Positions 44,510-51,751 of a DNA stretch of 64,000 nt are shown here, piece by piece; within the stretch, counting starts at the first letter, position 1, and each line of letters begins with the position of its first letter. Below the pieces are notes generated by a model. It saw only the letters and a list, made by a program, of their open reading frames with translations. It did not search any database and was not told the DNA's origin. The translations under genes were made by a program, and so were the position numbers. This DNA is from RYN-230 sp963844695. GTDB taxonomy: Bacteria > Actinomycetota > Actinomycetes > Streptosporangiales > Streptosporangiaceae. The stretch lies in the NCBI GenBank assembly GCA_963844695.1, contig CAWJPL010000002.1:372001-436000 (forward strand), written 5' to 3'.

Positions 44510-46669
44510 TCAGTCAGGCGCTGACCCGGCCGGCTCCGCCGTCGTCTCTTCGGGCGGGCTGCCTTCGGGCGCGGGCGGCAGGGCCTGCTCGCACCAGACG
44601 ATCTTGCCCTGCGGGGTCCGCCGCGCACCCCAGCGCTGCGAAAGCTGGCTGACCACCTCCAGGCCGCGGCCGCACTCCTCGTCGCGCCCGGCGTGGCGCA
44701 GCCGGGGGAGGGCGCCGGAGCTGTCGAGCACTTCGCAGACCAGCGTCCCCTCCAGCACCATCCGCAGCGTGACCTCGCCGGCCGCGTGCCGGATGGCGTT
44801 GGTGACCAGTTCGGAGACCAGCAGTTCGGTGGTGGGCAGGAGCTCGGCCAGGCCCCACCGGAGCAGCGGCTCGCGGATCAGGCCGCGCGCCTGGGACGCC
44901 GAGGTGAGCTCGGCCGGCAGCGTCCAGCCGACGTGATGATCGGCGGGGATCTTGCTCAGCCGGGCGATCAGGATCGCGATGTCGTCGCGCTGCTGATGGG
45001 CGTACACGCCGGCCAGCGCCGCCCGGCACAGATCGTCGAGCGAGGACCTGACGGCCTTCCCGTCGAAGACGTCACGCAGGAAGTTGAGCCCGTCGTCGAT
45101 ATCCCGCTGCCGGTCTTCGACCAGGCCGTCGGTGTAGAGCACGAGCAGGCTGCCGTCCTCGATCTGGAACGTCCGGCTCTCGATCGGGAACTCGCCCACC
45201 CCCAGCGGCGGGGCCGGGCTGGTGTCCAGGAACTCGCCGACGCCGTCGGGCCGGACCAGCAGCGGCGGCAGGTGTCCCGCGGACGCCATCTCGCAGCTTC
45301 CGGTCACCGCGTCATAGAGCGCGTAGGCGCAGGTCGCGAAGTGGGGTTCCCGTTCACCGAGCGACGTCATGAGCTCGTTGAGCTGCTGCAGCGAGTCCGC
45401 CGGCGGCAGTTCGAGGGTGGCCAGGGTATGGATCGCGGTGCGCAGCCGCCCCATGGTCACCGCCGCCCGGACACCGTGCCCGGCGACGTCGCCGACCACC
45501 AGCGCGACCCGGGCCCCGGGCAGCGCGATCGACTCGTACCAGTCGCCGCCGACCTCGATCAGCTTGCTGCCCGGCAGGTAGCGGTGCTGCACGTCCACCG
45601 ACGAGGGATGGGACAGCCCGGTCGGCAGCAGGCTCCGCTGCAGGGTCAGCGCGGTGGTGCGCTCCCGGTTGTACTGGCGCGCGTTGTCGATGAATATCCC
45701 GGCCCGGGACGCGAACTCCATGCCGATGTCGGAGTCGTAGTCGTCGAATGGCCGGTACCCGGGCGTGCGGGTGCAGACGAAGAAGCCGAGTGAGGCGTCC
45801 CTGGTGGCCAGCGGGAGCAGCAGCATGGACGACTCAGAGAGCAGGTCGGCGACGGGCCGCCGCAGCCACGACTCGGCGATGCTGACCGCCGCCTGGTGGT
45901 TCATCGTGGCCACCCGGACGGGCTTGCCGGTGTCCATGCATTCCACGTACGGGGTGCCCGGCGGGTAGAGCAGCACTTCCCCGGTGGGGAACGTGGCGTC
46001 CCAGCCGGGGGAGCCGTCGTCGGTGGCCACCGCGAGCCGGCGCAGCAGCTGGGAGCCGTCCGCGGGGTTGACCGGGAACTCGTCCCCGGCGGCCACGCTC
46101 TCCAGCACGAGCAGGCCGGCCGCGGTGCAGAAATGGGGCACCAGGATGTTGATCAGGCCCCGCGCCACCTGGTCCAGGTCGAGCGTGGCCCCGATCTGCC
46201 GGAAGGTGTCGTCCAGCAGCGAGTGCCGCATCAGGGCCGGGTCGACGAACCGCTCGTGCTGGGTCGGCGGCATCTTCAGGACGGCCAGGGCCGCCAGGCC
46301 AGGGGTCTCCCCGAGCATCGGCTGCACGCTGGCCACCGTCTCGACCCGGCGGCCCTCCCGGGTCCCGATCGGCAGCACCGCGGTGGCTTCCCGGCCGTCG
46401 CGGACCGCGTCCAGCAAAGTGGTAAGAGCCGAGTCGGCCGTGGACGGCGTGGCGACCAGGTCGCTCAGGTGCGCCCCGACCAGCTCGGCCGAATCCAGGG
46501 GCAGGATCTCCGGGGCGTTTCGGTCATGCTGAATGACCCGTCCGGTCTCATCGATGCCCAGGATGAGGGTCCGCACGGAGACGTTGGACAGAAGCGATGT
46601 GATCTTCCCCACCGTACCCGAATCGCGTTTTTGTGTCCCGGCTAGCGTGCTCGTTACCGTTCGCTGCAC
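44510..46669 (-). CDS. PAS-GAF-SpoIIE-HATPase multidomain phosphatase
   Basis: A 719-residue soluble regulator. A PAS-like domain (about 30-130) and a GAF domain (about 150-340) come first. The PP2C/SpoIIE domain (about 350-570) has 'EVGGDWYESIALPG', 'VVGDVAGHG' and 'VLYTDGLVEDRQRD'. A C-terminal HATPase_c domain like that of anti-sigma kinases (about 590-690) has 'LLVSELVTNAIRHA'. It thus joins both arms of a partner switch in one chain. The GTG at 46669 is used; a GTG at 46612 would remove 19 residues, and neither has a strong ribosome site. It is divergent from the monooxygenase. Confidence 0.9.
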   Translation of the reverse strand: MQRTVTSTLAGTQKRDSGTVGKITSLLSNVSVRTLILGIDETGRVIQHDRNAPEILPLDSAELVGAHLSDLVATPSTADSALTTLLDAVRDGREATAVLPIGTREGRRVETVASVQPMLGETPGLAALAVLKMPPTQHERFVDPALMRHSLLDDTFRQIGATLDLDQVARGLINILVPHFCTAAGLLVLESVAAGDEFPVNPADGSQLLRRLAVATDDGSPGWDATFPTGEVLLYPPGTPYVECMDTGKPVRVATMNHQAAVSIAESWLRRPVADLLSESSMLLLPLATRDASLGFFVCTRTPGYRPFDDYDSDIGMEFASRAGIFIDNARQYNRERTTALTLQRSLLPTGLSHPSSVDVQHRYLPGSKLIEVGGDWYESIALPGARVALVVGDVAGHGVRAAVTMGRLRTAIHTLATLELPPADSLQQLNELMTSLGEREPHFATCAYALYDAVTGSCEMASAGHLPPLLVRPDGVGEFLDTSPAPPLGVGEFPIESRTFQIEDGSLLVLYTDGLVEDRQRDIDDGLNFLRDVFDGKAVRSSLDDLCRAALAGVYAHQQRDDIAILIARLSKIPADHHVGWTLPAELTSASQARGLIREPLLRWGLAELLPTTELLVSELVTNAIRHAAGEVTLRMVLEGTLVCEVLDSSGALPRLRHAGRDEECGRGLEVVSQLSQRWGARRTPQGKIVWCEQALPPAPEGSPPEETTAEPAGSAPD

Positions 46670-46769
46670 TAATCGCTTAAGTTATGCCCCATTGGAGGCG
46701 CCCGGACCACCTATTTGCCCGCAGTCGTGCCGGAGGTGCGTGGAGCCCGCTACTGGTACGGGAGGACAC

Positions 46770-48275
46770 GTGCGGGATGCACGGCCAGGCAAGGTGATCG
46801 TGGTCGGAGCGGGTCCCACCGGCCTGATGCTGGCGTCCGAATTGGCCCTGGCCGGAGTGCCCTGCCTGGTTCTCGAGCGGCGCGGCGGGCTGCGATCGGA
46901 CTCACGGGCTATCTGCCTGCACGCGCGGACCATGGAGGTGCTCGACCTGCGCGGCCAGGCAGGCCGGTTCACCGAGGCCGGGCTGGCCGTCCCGACCTTC
47001 CCGCTCGGGCTGAAAGGCGCCGCGATCAGCTTCCGCGGGCTTGACTCGGACTTCCCCTACCTGCTGGACATACCGCAGAGCCAGATCGAGGCGCTGCTCG
47101 CCGCCCGGGCTACCGGGCTGGGTGCGGAGATCCGGTGGTCCGCCCAGGTCACCGGCATCGAGCAGGACGCCGACGAGGTGCGGGTGCTGCTGGCCGACGG
47201 CGGCCTGGAGCGGGCTGCCTACGTGGTCGGGTGCGACGGGACGCGCAGCTTCACCCGTCAGGCGGCCGGCCTGCCCTTCCCCGGTGCGCCCAACCCGGGC
47301 TCGGTCCTGCTGGCTGACCTCTTCCTCGGCGGGCTGCCGATGACCGACGCCTACGGCGACCTGTCCGACCGGGGCATGCTGCTGGTCTTCCCGTTCCGGA
47401 ACGGCTCGTGCCGGGTGGTGCTGTACGACTACTCGCGCGCCGACGTGCCGGTGACCGAGCCGGTCACCCTGGAGGAGGTGCGCGCCAGCCTGCTGCGCGT
47501 CGCCGGCCAGGACTTCGGTCCCCGCGACATGGCCTGGTCCGCGCGGTACCGCAGCGAAAGCCGCCAGGTCCCGGCGTACCGTAGCGGGCGGATCGTGCTG
47601 GCCGGTGACGCCGCGCACACCCACTCGCCCGCGGGCGCGCAGGGGATGAACACGGGCCTGCAGGACTCGGTCAACCTGGGCTGGAAACTGGCCGCAGTAG
47701 CGGGTGGCTGGGCCCCGGACTGGCTGCTCGACAGCTACCACGCGGAGCGCTATCCGGTAGGCGCCGCCGTCCTGTCCCTGGCCGGCCGCCAGTTCCGGCT
47801 GAATACGGCCCGGACCACGCCCCGGCGGGTGCTGCGCTGGGCCGCGCACCGGATGGTCGCCCCGCTGCCGCCGGTCCAGGCCCGGCTGGCGCGTGAGTAC
47901 TCGGGGCTGGCCATCCGGTACCCGGAGACCGCGGCGCCCGGCCGTCCGGCCGCCGCCGGGGCGTCCCATCCGCTGGCCGGGACGCGGCTGCCCTACGGCC
48001 GCCTGACCGGGCCCGGGGGGAGCACGACCCGGCTGTACGACTTGTTTCATGACGGGCGCTTCGTGCTGCTGGAGGCGAACCCGGCTGCCGGGGTGAAGCG
48101 GGACGACTTGCCGGGCCACGTCAAGCAGGTCCGGTACACCCACGCTGACGGGACGCGCCTGCCGGCCGCCGCTTTAGTCCGGCCGGACGGCTACCTGGCC
48201 TGGGCCTCCGACGAGCGGGACGCGTCCGCCCGGGCCGCCGCGGCCGGGGCCGCGGTCCGCTGGTGGTGCGGTTGA
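46770..48275 (+). CDS. FAD-dependent aromatic-type monooxygenase
   Basis: A class A flavoprotein hydroxylase, 501 residues. The FAD site 'VIVVGAGPTGLMLASELALA', 'VVGCDGTRSFTR' and 'RIVLAGDAAHTHSPAGAQGM' are intact, and a thioredoxin-like C-terminal region is present. The GTG at 46770 has GGAGG 4 bases upstream; the open frame extends further back without similarity. Typical substrates are phenols or polyketides; none can be named. No biosynthetic cluster surrounds it. Confidence 0.9.
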   Translation: MRDARPGKVIVVGAGPTGLMLASELALAGVPCLVLERRGGLRSDSRAICLHARTMEVLDLRGQAGRFTEAGLAVPTFPLGLKGAAISFRGLDSDFPYLLDIPQSQIEALLAARATGLGAEIRWSAQVTGIEQDADEVRVLLADGGLERAAYVVGCDGTRSFTRQAAGLPFPGAPNPGSVLLADLFLGGLPMTDAYGDLSDRGMLLVFPFRNGSCRVVLYDYSRADVPVTEPVTLEEVRASLLRVAGQDFGPRDMAWSARYRSESRQVPAYRSGRIVLAGDAAHTHSPAGAQGMNTGLQDSVNLGWKLAAVAGGWAPDWLLDSYHAERYPVGAAVLSLAGRQFRLNTARTTPRRVLRWAAHRMVAPLPPVQARLAREYSGLAIRYPETAAPGRPAAAGASHPLAGTRLPYGRLTGPGGSTTRLYDLFHDGRFVLLEANPAAGVKRDDLPGHVKQVRYTHADGTRLPAAALVRPDGYLAWASDERDASARAAAAGAAVRWWCG

Positions 48276-48320
48276 CTGTCCCGGTGACCGCACCGGACCT
48301 CGTCACCGTGAGGAGAACGC

Positions 48321-49271
48321 ATGCCGCAGCCCCCGAGGATCACCGTGCTGGGCAGCCTGAACATGGACATCTCGGTCACCGTGCCGCGGCTGGCCGGGCC
48401 GGGGGAGACGGTGCTCGGCTCCGCCGCCCGGCTGCAGCCGGGCGGCAAGGGGGCTAACCAGGCCGTGGCCGCGGCCCGGCTGGGGGCCTCGGTCCGGATG
48501 GCCGGATGCTGCGGCGACGATGCGTTCGGCGGCGCGCTCCGCTCCGCGCTGGAGGCGGCCGGGGTCAACATCACCGCGGTTCGCGTCCTGGCCGGGGTCC
48601 CGTCCGGGCTCGCCCTGATCACCGTGGACGCGACCGGCGAGAACTCCATCACGGTCGCGCCCGGGGCCAACGGCCTGGCCGGGCCACCGGAGGCCGCCGC
48701 GACCGCCGCGGCGCCCAGCGACGCGCTGGTCCTGTCCGCGGAGATCCCGGTGCCGGTCCTCACGGCCGCGCTCGACCTGGCGCGGGCCGCGCAGGTGACG
48801 ACGGTGCTGAACCTCGCGCCTGCCCCGCCGGACGCGTCCGGGGTGCTGAAGGCGGGGGTGGACTGGCTGATCGTCAACGCCCCGGAAGCGGCCGCGATCC
48901 TTGGCCGGCCGGTGGCCGGCCCGGCCGCGGCCCAGGCTGCCGCGGCCGACCTGGCCGGGTCGGGTGCGAGCCATGTGGTGATCACCCTGGGGCCGGACGG
49001 GGCGGTGCTGGCCGGCTCGGCCCCGTCCGGCCCGGGCACTGCGCTGGCTGTGCCGGGGTTCAGCGTGCGCAGCGTGGACAGCGTCGGGGCGGGAGACGCC
49101 TTCGTCGCCGCGCTGGGGGTGGCGGTGGCGTCGGGAGCGGCGCCACCCGAGGCGGTCCGGCTCGCCTGCGCGGTCGGCGCCACGGCCGTGACGAAGCCTG
49201 GCGCTCAGCAGGGGCTGCCCACCGGGGCTGACGTGCTGGCCGCCACGGGCGTGCGATGGCCGCTCGGTTAG
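48321..49271 (+). CDS. rbsK: Ribokinase (PfkB family)
   Basis: A 316-residue sugar kinase. 'VLGSLNMDISVTVPRLAGPG' and 'QPGGKGANQAVAAARLG' form PfkB signature 1. 'VDSVGAGDAFVAALGVAV' is signature 2 with the catalytic Asp. It phosphorylates ribose or a similar sugar. GAGGAG precedes the ATG. It lies 45 bases after the monooxygenase and may share its transcript. Confidence 0.9.
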   Translation: MPQPPRITVLGSLNMDISVTVPRLAGPGETVLGSAARLQPGGKGANQAVAAARLGASVRMAGCCGDDAFGGALRSALEAAGVNITAVRVLAGVPSGLALITVDATGENSITVAPGANGLAGPPEAAATAAAPSDALVLSAEIPVPVLTAALDLARAAQVTTVLNLAPAPPDASGVLKAGVDWLIVNAPEAAAILGRPVAGPAAAQAAAADLAGSGASHVVITLGPDGAVLAGSAPSGPGTALAVPGFSVRSVDSVGAGDAFVAALGVAVASGAAPPEAVRLACAVGATAVTKPGAQQGLPTGADVLAATGVRWPLG

Positions 49272-49308
49272 GCCAGGTCGGCCCGGGGCAGACCGGCCCG
49301 AGAAAAAC

Positions 49309-49350
49309 AGCGCTGAGGCCCGCGGAGCGAACTCCGCGGGCCTCAGCGCT
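49309..49350. terminator. 19-bp stem terminator after rbsK
   Basis: AGCGCTGAGGCCCGCGGAG pairs perfectly with 49332-49350 around the loop CGAA. A run of A precedes it, so on the minus strand it is followed by a T run. It fits an intrinsic terminator in that direction and a strong stem in both. Confidence 0.85.
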
Positions 49351-49738
49351 AAGCGCTGGTGTGCGGTCGCCTCTCGGCGAGTGGCACAACGCGGCTCCAG
49401 CCGGACGGTATTCCGCGAAGGCAGATGAGTTGCGGCCCGGGGGACACGAACACACCAGCGATGTCTAAGAACGCAGCCCCCCGGCCGGCTATTCCACCGG
49501 GCCGGAGATTTTCTCTGGACCGATCTCAGCTCCCGGGCCCGGGTCCTGGGCCTGCGACGGCCCGGGCTCGGCGCCTGCCCGCGCTCGTGCCCTGGCCACG
49601 CTCGGGTCCCGGGCCGGGTAGCCCCCGCCTGCCTGCAGCCGATGATTCAGGTGGTTCTGGCCACCCAGAAAGCGCGGCCCGATCGCCCTCAGGTCTAGTG
49701 TGTGAAGTCACTAACCGGGGTGACTTGAGGAGTTGCGT
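49351..49738. other. Intergenic region, no gene seen
   Basis: About 390 bases between the rbsK terminator and a small NfeD-like gene. The middle part is Pro/Arg-coding-like only in shadow frames. The promoter of the downstream gene should lie near 49690-49725, where the base composition drops (GTGTGAAGTCACTAACC). Confidence 0.5.
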
Positions 49739-49981
49739 GTGCCTGGGGAGGCCGCCCTGATCGGCAGCATCGGCGTCCTGGCGATCGCCACCCGCGGGCA
49801 GGCCGGGCCAGGTGAGGTACTGCTCAAGATCCGGGGCGGCACGGAGGCCTATATCGCCTGGTCGGCGGAGCCGATCGCCAGGGGCCGGACGGTTCTCGTC
49901 ATTGAGACGCGCGGCCACCGCAACGTCGACGTCAGCGAGTGGGCCGACCCGTTCGACCGGGAAATTGACCAGCTGGCGTAG
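49739..49981 (+). CDS. Small OB-fold NfeD-like protein
   Basis: An 80-residue protein, VPGEAALIGSIGVLAIATRG followed by 'VLLKIRGGTEAYIAWSAEPI'. It looks like the C-terminal beta-barrel of NfeD without membrane helices. The GTG at 49739 has GAGGAG 6 bases upstream. Stand-alone OB-fold NfeD-like proteins are often coupled to flotillins. A flotillin-like gene lies 5 kb to the right on the same strand. Assignment rests on pattern, not on a strong motif. Confidence 0.6.
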   Translation: MPGEAALIGSIGVLAIATRGQAGPGEVLLKIRGGTEAYIAWSAEPIARGRTVLVIETRGHRNVDVSEWADPFDREIDQLA

Positions 49982-50111
49982 TGCGTCGTGAGTCCGCCCG
50001 TCAGCCAGGTCACAACCTGGGAGGGGCTCACTAGCCCGATCCCGGGATCGTCCTCGCCGGTCAGCGGCGCGCCGAGGCGCGAATCTGGGCAATTCTCGCG
50101 ATACTTCCACT

Positions 50112-50858
50112 GTGAATCGTGGTAGGCAGGCCGGAACGGAGCCCTACTGGCGGCGACGGGTTCTCGTGCTCGCGGGCGTTATTGGCGTTATCGGGGTATT
50201 TGTGTGGAGTTGCTCACCGCAAGACCCGGCCCCCAAGCCGCCCCGGCAGACGTCGGCCGCGGCGACGTCGAGCGCGACCCAGCCGGCTGTGTCCGGAGCC
50301 GCTGCGACGCCAGTGGGCCCGGCGGCTTCGGCCCGGCAGACGGCCAGGCCGCAGCAGACGGCCACCGCCCAGCAGACGGCCAAGCCGCAGCAGGCGGCCA
50401 CGGCCCGGCCCACGCCCAAGGCCCGGCAGACGGGGGGAGATCGCGCGGACACGCGCGCACGTCCGCAGGGCAGCGACTGCGCCGCCGGCGACGTAGTCAT
50501 CACTCTGCATGGGGGCCAGCAGACCTACCCGCAGCCGGCCAAGCCACGGTTCACGATCTATGTAGTCAACACCGGCGGCCGGACTTGTACCTTTGACGCG
50601 GGCCCGCTATCGCTCAAGATGGTCGTCGAGTCCGGCCCGGTACATGAATGGAGTCCGGCGGACTGCGCGCACCGCTCCAGTTCGGACATCGTCCGGCTGA
50701 CGCAGGGCGTGCCATTCACGAAGCGTATTTCGTGGAATCGGGTACGTTCCGCTCCGGGGTGCCCCGCTCCAGGGCGGGCCGCGCTGCCCGGGACTTACAC
50801 GGCCACCGTCACCTACGGTGCCGTCCACAGTCAGACAGACGTGTTCTTCCTGCGTTAG
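50112..50858 (+). CDS. Membrane-anchored secreted protein, unknown function
   Basis: 248 residues. A basic N terminus and one membrane segment ('VLVLAGVIGVIGVFVWSC') are followed by a low-complexity Ala/Pro/Gln/Thr linker (about 45-118) with repeated 'Gln-Thr-Ala-Lys/Arg-Pro-Gln-Gln' units. A C-terminal beta-sandwich-like domain ('PRFTIYVVNTGGRTCTFDAG') carries four cysteines likely to form disulfides. It is probably displayed outside the membrane. I do not recognise a precise family; DUF4232-type domains are similar in layout. Confidence 0.65.
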   Translation: MNRGRQAGTEPYWRRRVLVLAGVIGVIGVFVWSCSPQDPAPKPPRQTSAAATSSATQPAVSGAAATPVGPAASARQTARPQQTATAQQTAKPQQAATARPTPKARQTGGDRADTRARPQGSDCAAGDVVITLHGGQQTYPQPAKPRFTIYVVNTGGRTCTFDAGPLSLKMVVESGPVHEWSPADCAHRSSSDIVRLTQGVPFTKRISWNRVRSAPGCPAPGRAALPGTYTATVTYGAVHSQTDVFFLR

Positions 50859-50965
50859 CAAGACGAGCAGAGCGTCTCCCGGTCAGCCTCGCCGCGAAGC
50901 CAGTCCGGCGACAGTGAGGCTTTTTCATCCTGATCTTGGGATCAGCTCCGTGCCATACTCAAGAT

Positions 50966-51742
50966 GTGTCGCATTCGCAGGTGTATGACCGGATCGGTCC
51001 CGGGTACACCGGCGGCCGCCGCGAGGAGCCGAGGATCGCCGCGGCGCTGGCCGCGGCGATCGGCGGCGCGGCCAGCGTGCTGAACGTGGGGGCGGGCACC
51101 GGGTCGTACGAGCCGCGGGACCGGCCGGTCGTGGCCGTCGAGCCATCGGCGGTCATGGCCGCCCAGCGCCCGGAGCACGCCGCGCCTGCGGTGCGCGCGA
51201 TTGCTGAAGCGCTCCCGTTCGCTGACGGCTCTTTCGGCGCGGCGATGGCGGTGCTGAGCATCCATCACTGGACCGGCAAAGCCCGGGGGCTGGCCGAGAT
51301 GCGCAGGGTCGCCCGCGGACCGGTCGTCCTGTTCGGCGGGAGCGACGGGCTGCTGAACACGACCTGGTGGCTGCACGACTACTTTCCCGCCGCCCGCCGC
51401 CTGGTCGCCGGGCGCACTTACCCGCCGGAGCGCATCTCGGAGGTGCTTGGCAGCGTCTCGGTGATTCCGGTGCCGATCCCGGCGGACTGCGCGGACGGGT
51501 TCGAGGCCGCTTACTGGCGGCGTCCGCAGGCGATCCTCGATCCGGCGATCTGGCGTGCCACCTCGGCGCTGTCCCTCATCAGCGACACCGAGCGCGCGTC
51601 CGGGATGTCACGCCTGTCCGCCGACCTGCGCAGCGGCGACTGGGAGCGCCGTTACGGGCACCTGCTTGGCCTCGGCGAACTCGACCTCGGCTACCGGGTC
51701 GTCGTCGCCGACGGCCCGGCCGCTGACGCCTGGACCAGATGA
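50966..51742 (+). CDS. Class I SAM-dependent methyltransferase
   Basis: About 258 residues. The SAM-binding motif I 'VLNVGAGTGSYEP', the acidic residue in 'VVAVEPSAVM' and 'ALPFADGSFGAAMAVLSIHH' fit the methyltransferase 11 type. The GTG at 50966 (VSHSQVYDRIGPGY) is preferred over one 30 bases upstream. Substrate unknown. It converges on the DUF1906 gene with only 9 bases between. Confidence 0.85.
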   Translation: MSHSQVYDRIGPGYTGGRREEPRIAAALAAAIGGAASVLNVGAGTGSYEPRDRPVVAVEPSAVMAAQRPEHAAPAVRAIAEALPFADGSFGAAMAVLSIHHWTGKARGLAEMRRVARGPVVLFGGSDGLLNTTWWLHDYFPAARRLVAGRTYPPERISEVLGSVSVIPVPIPADCADGFEAAYWRRPQAILDPAIWRATSALSLISDTERASGMSRLSADLRSGDWERRYGHLLGLGELDLGYRVVVADGPAADAWTR

Positions 51743-51751
51743 GATGCGTCT

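Noticed and set aside
46770..49271. A biosynthetic gene cluster around the FAD monooxygenase
   Set aside because: Only a ribokinase follows; no synthase, tailoring or carrier genes are present.
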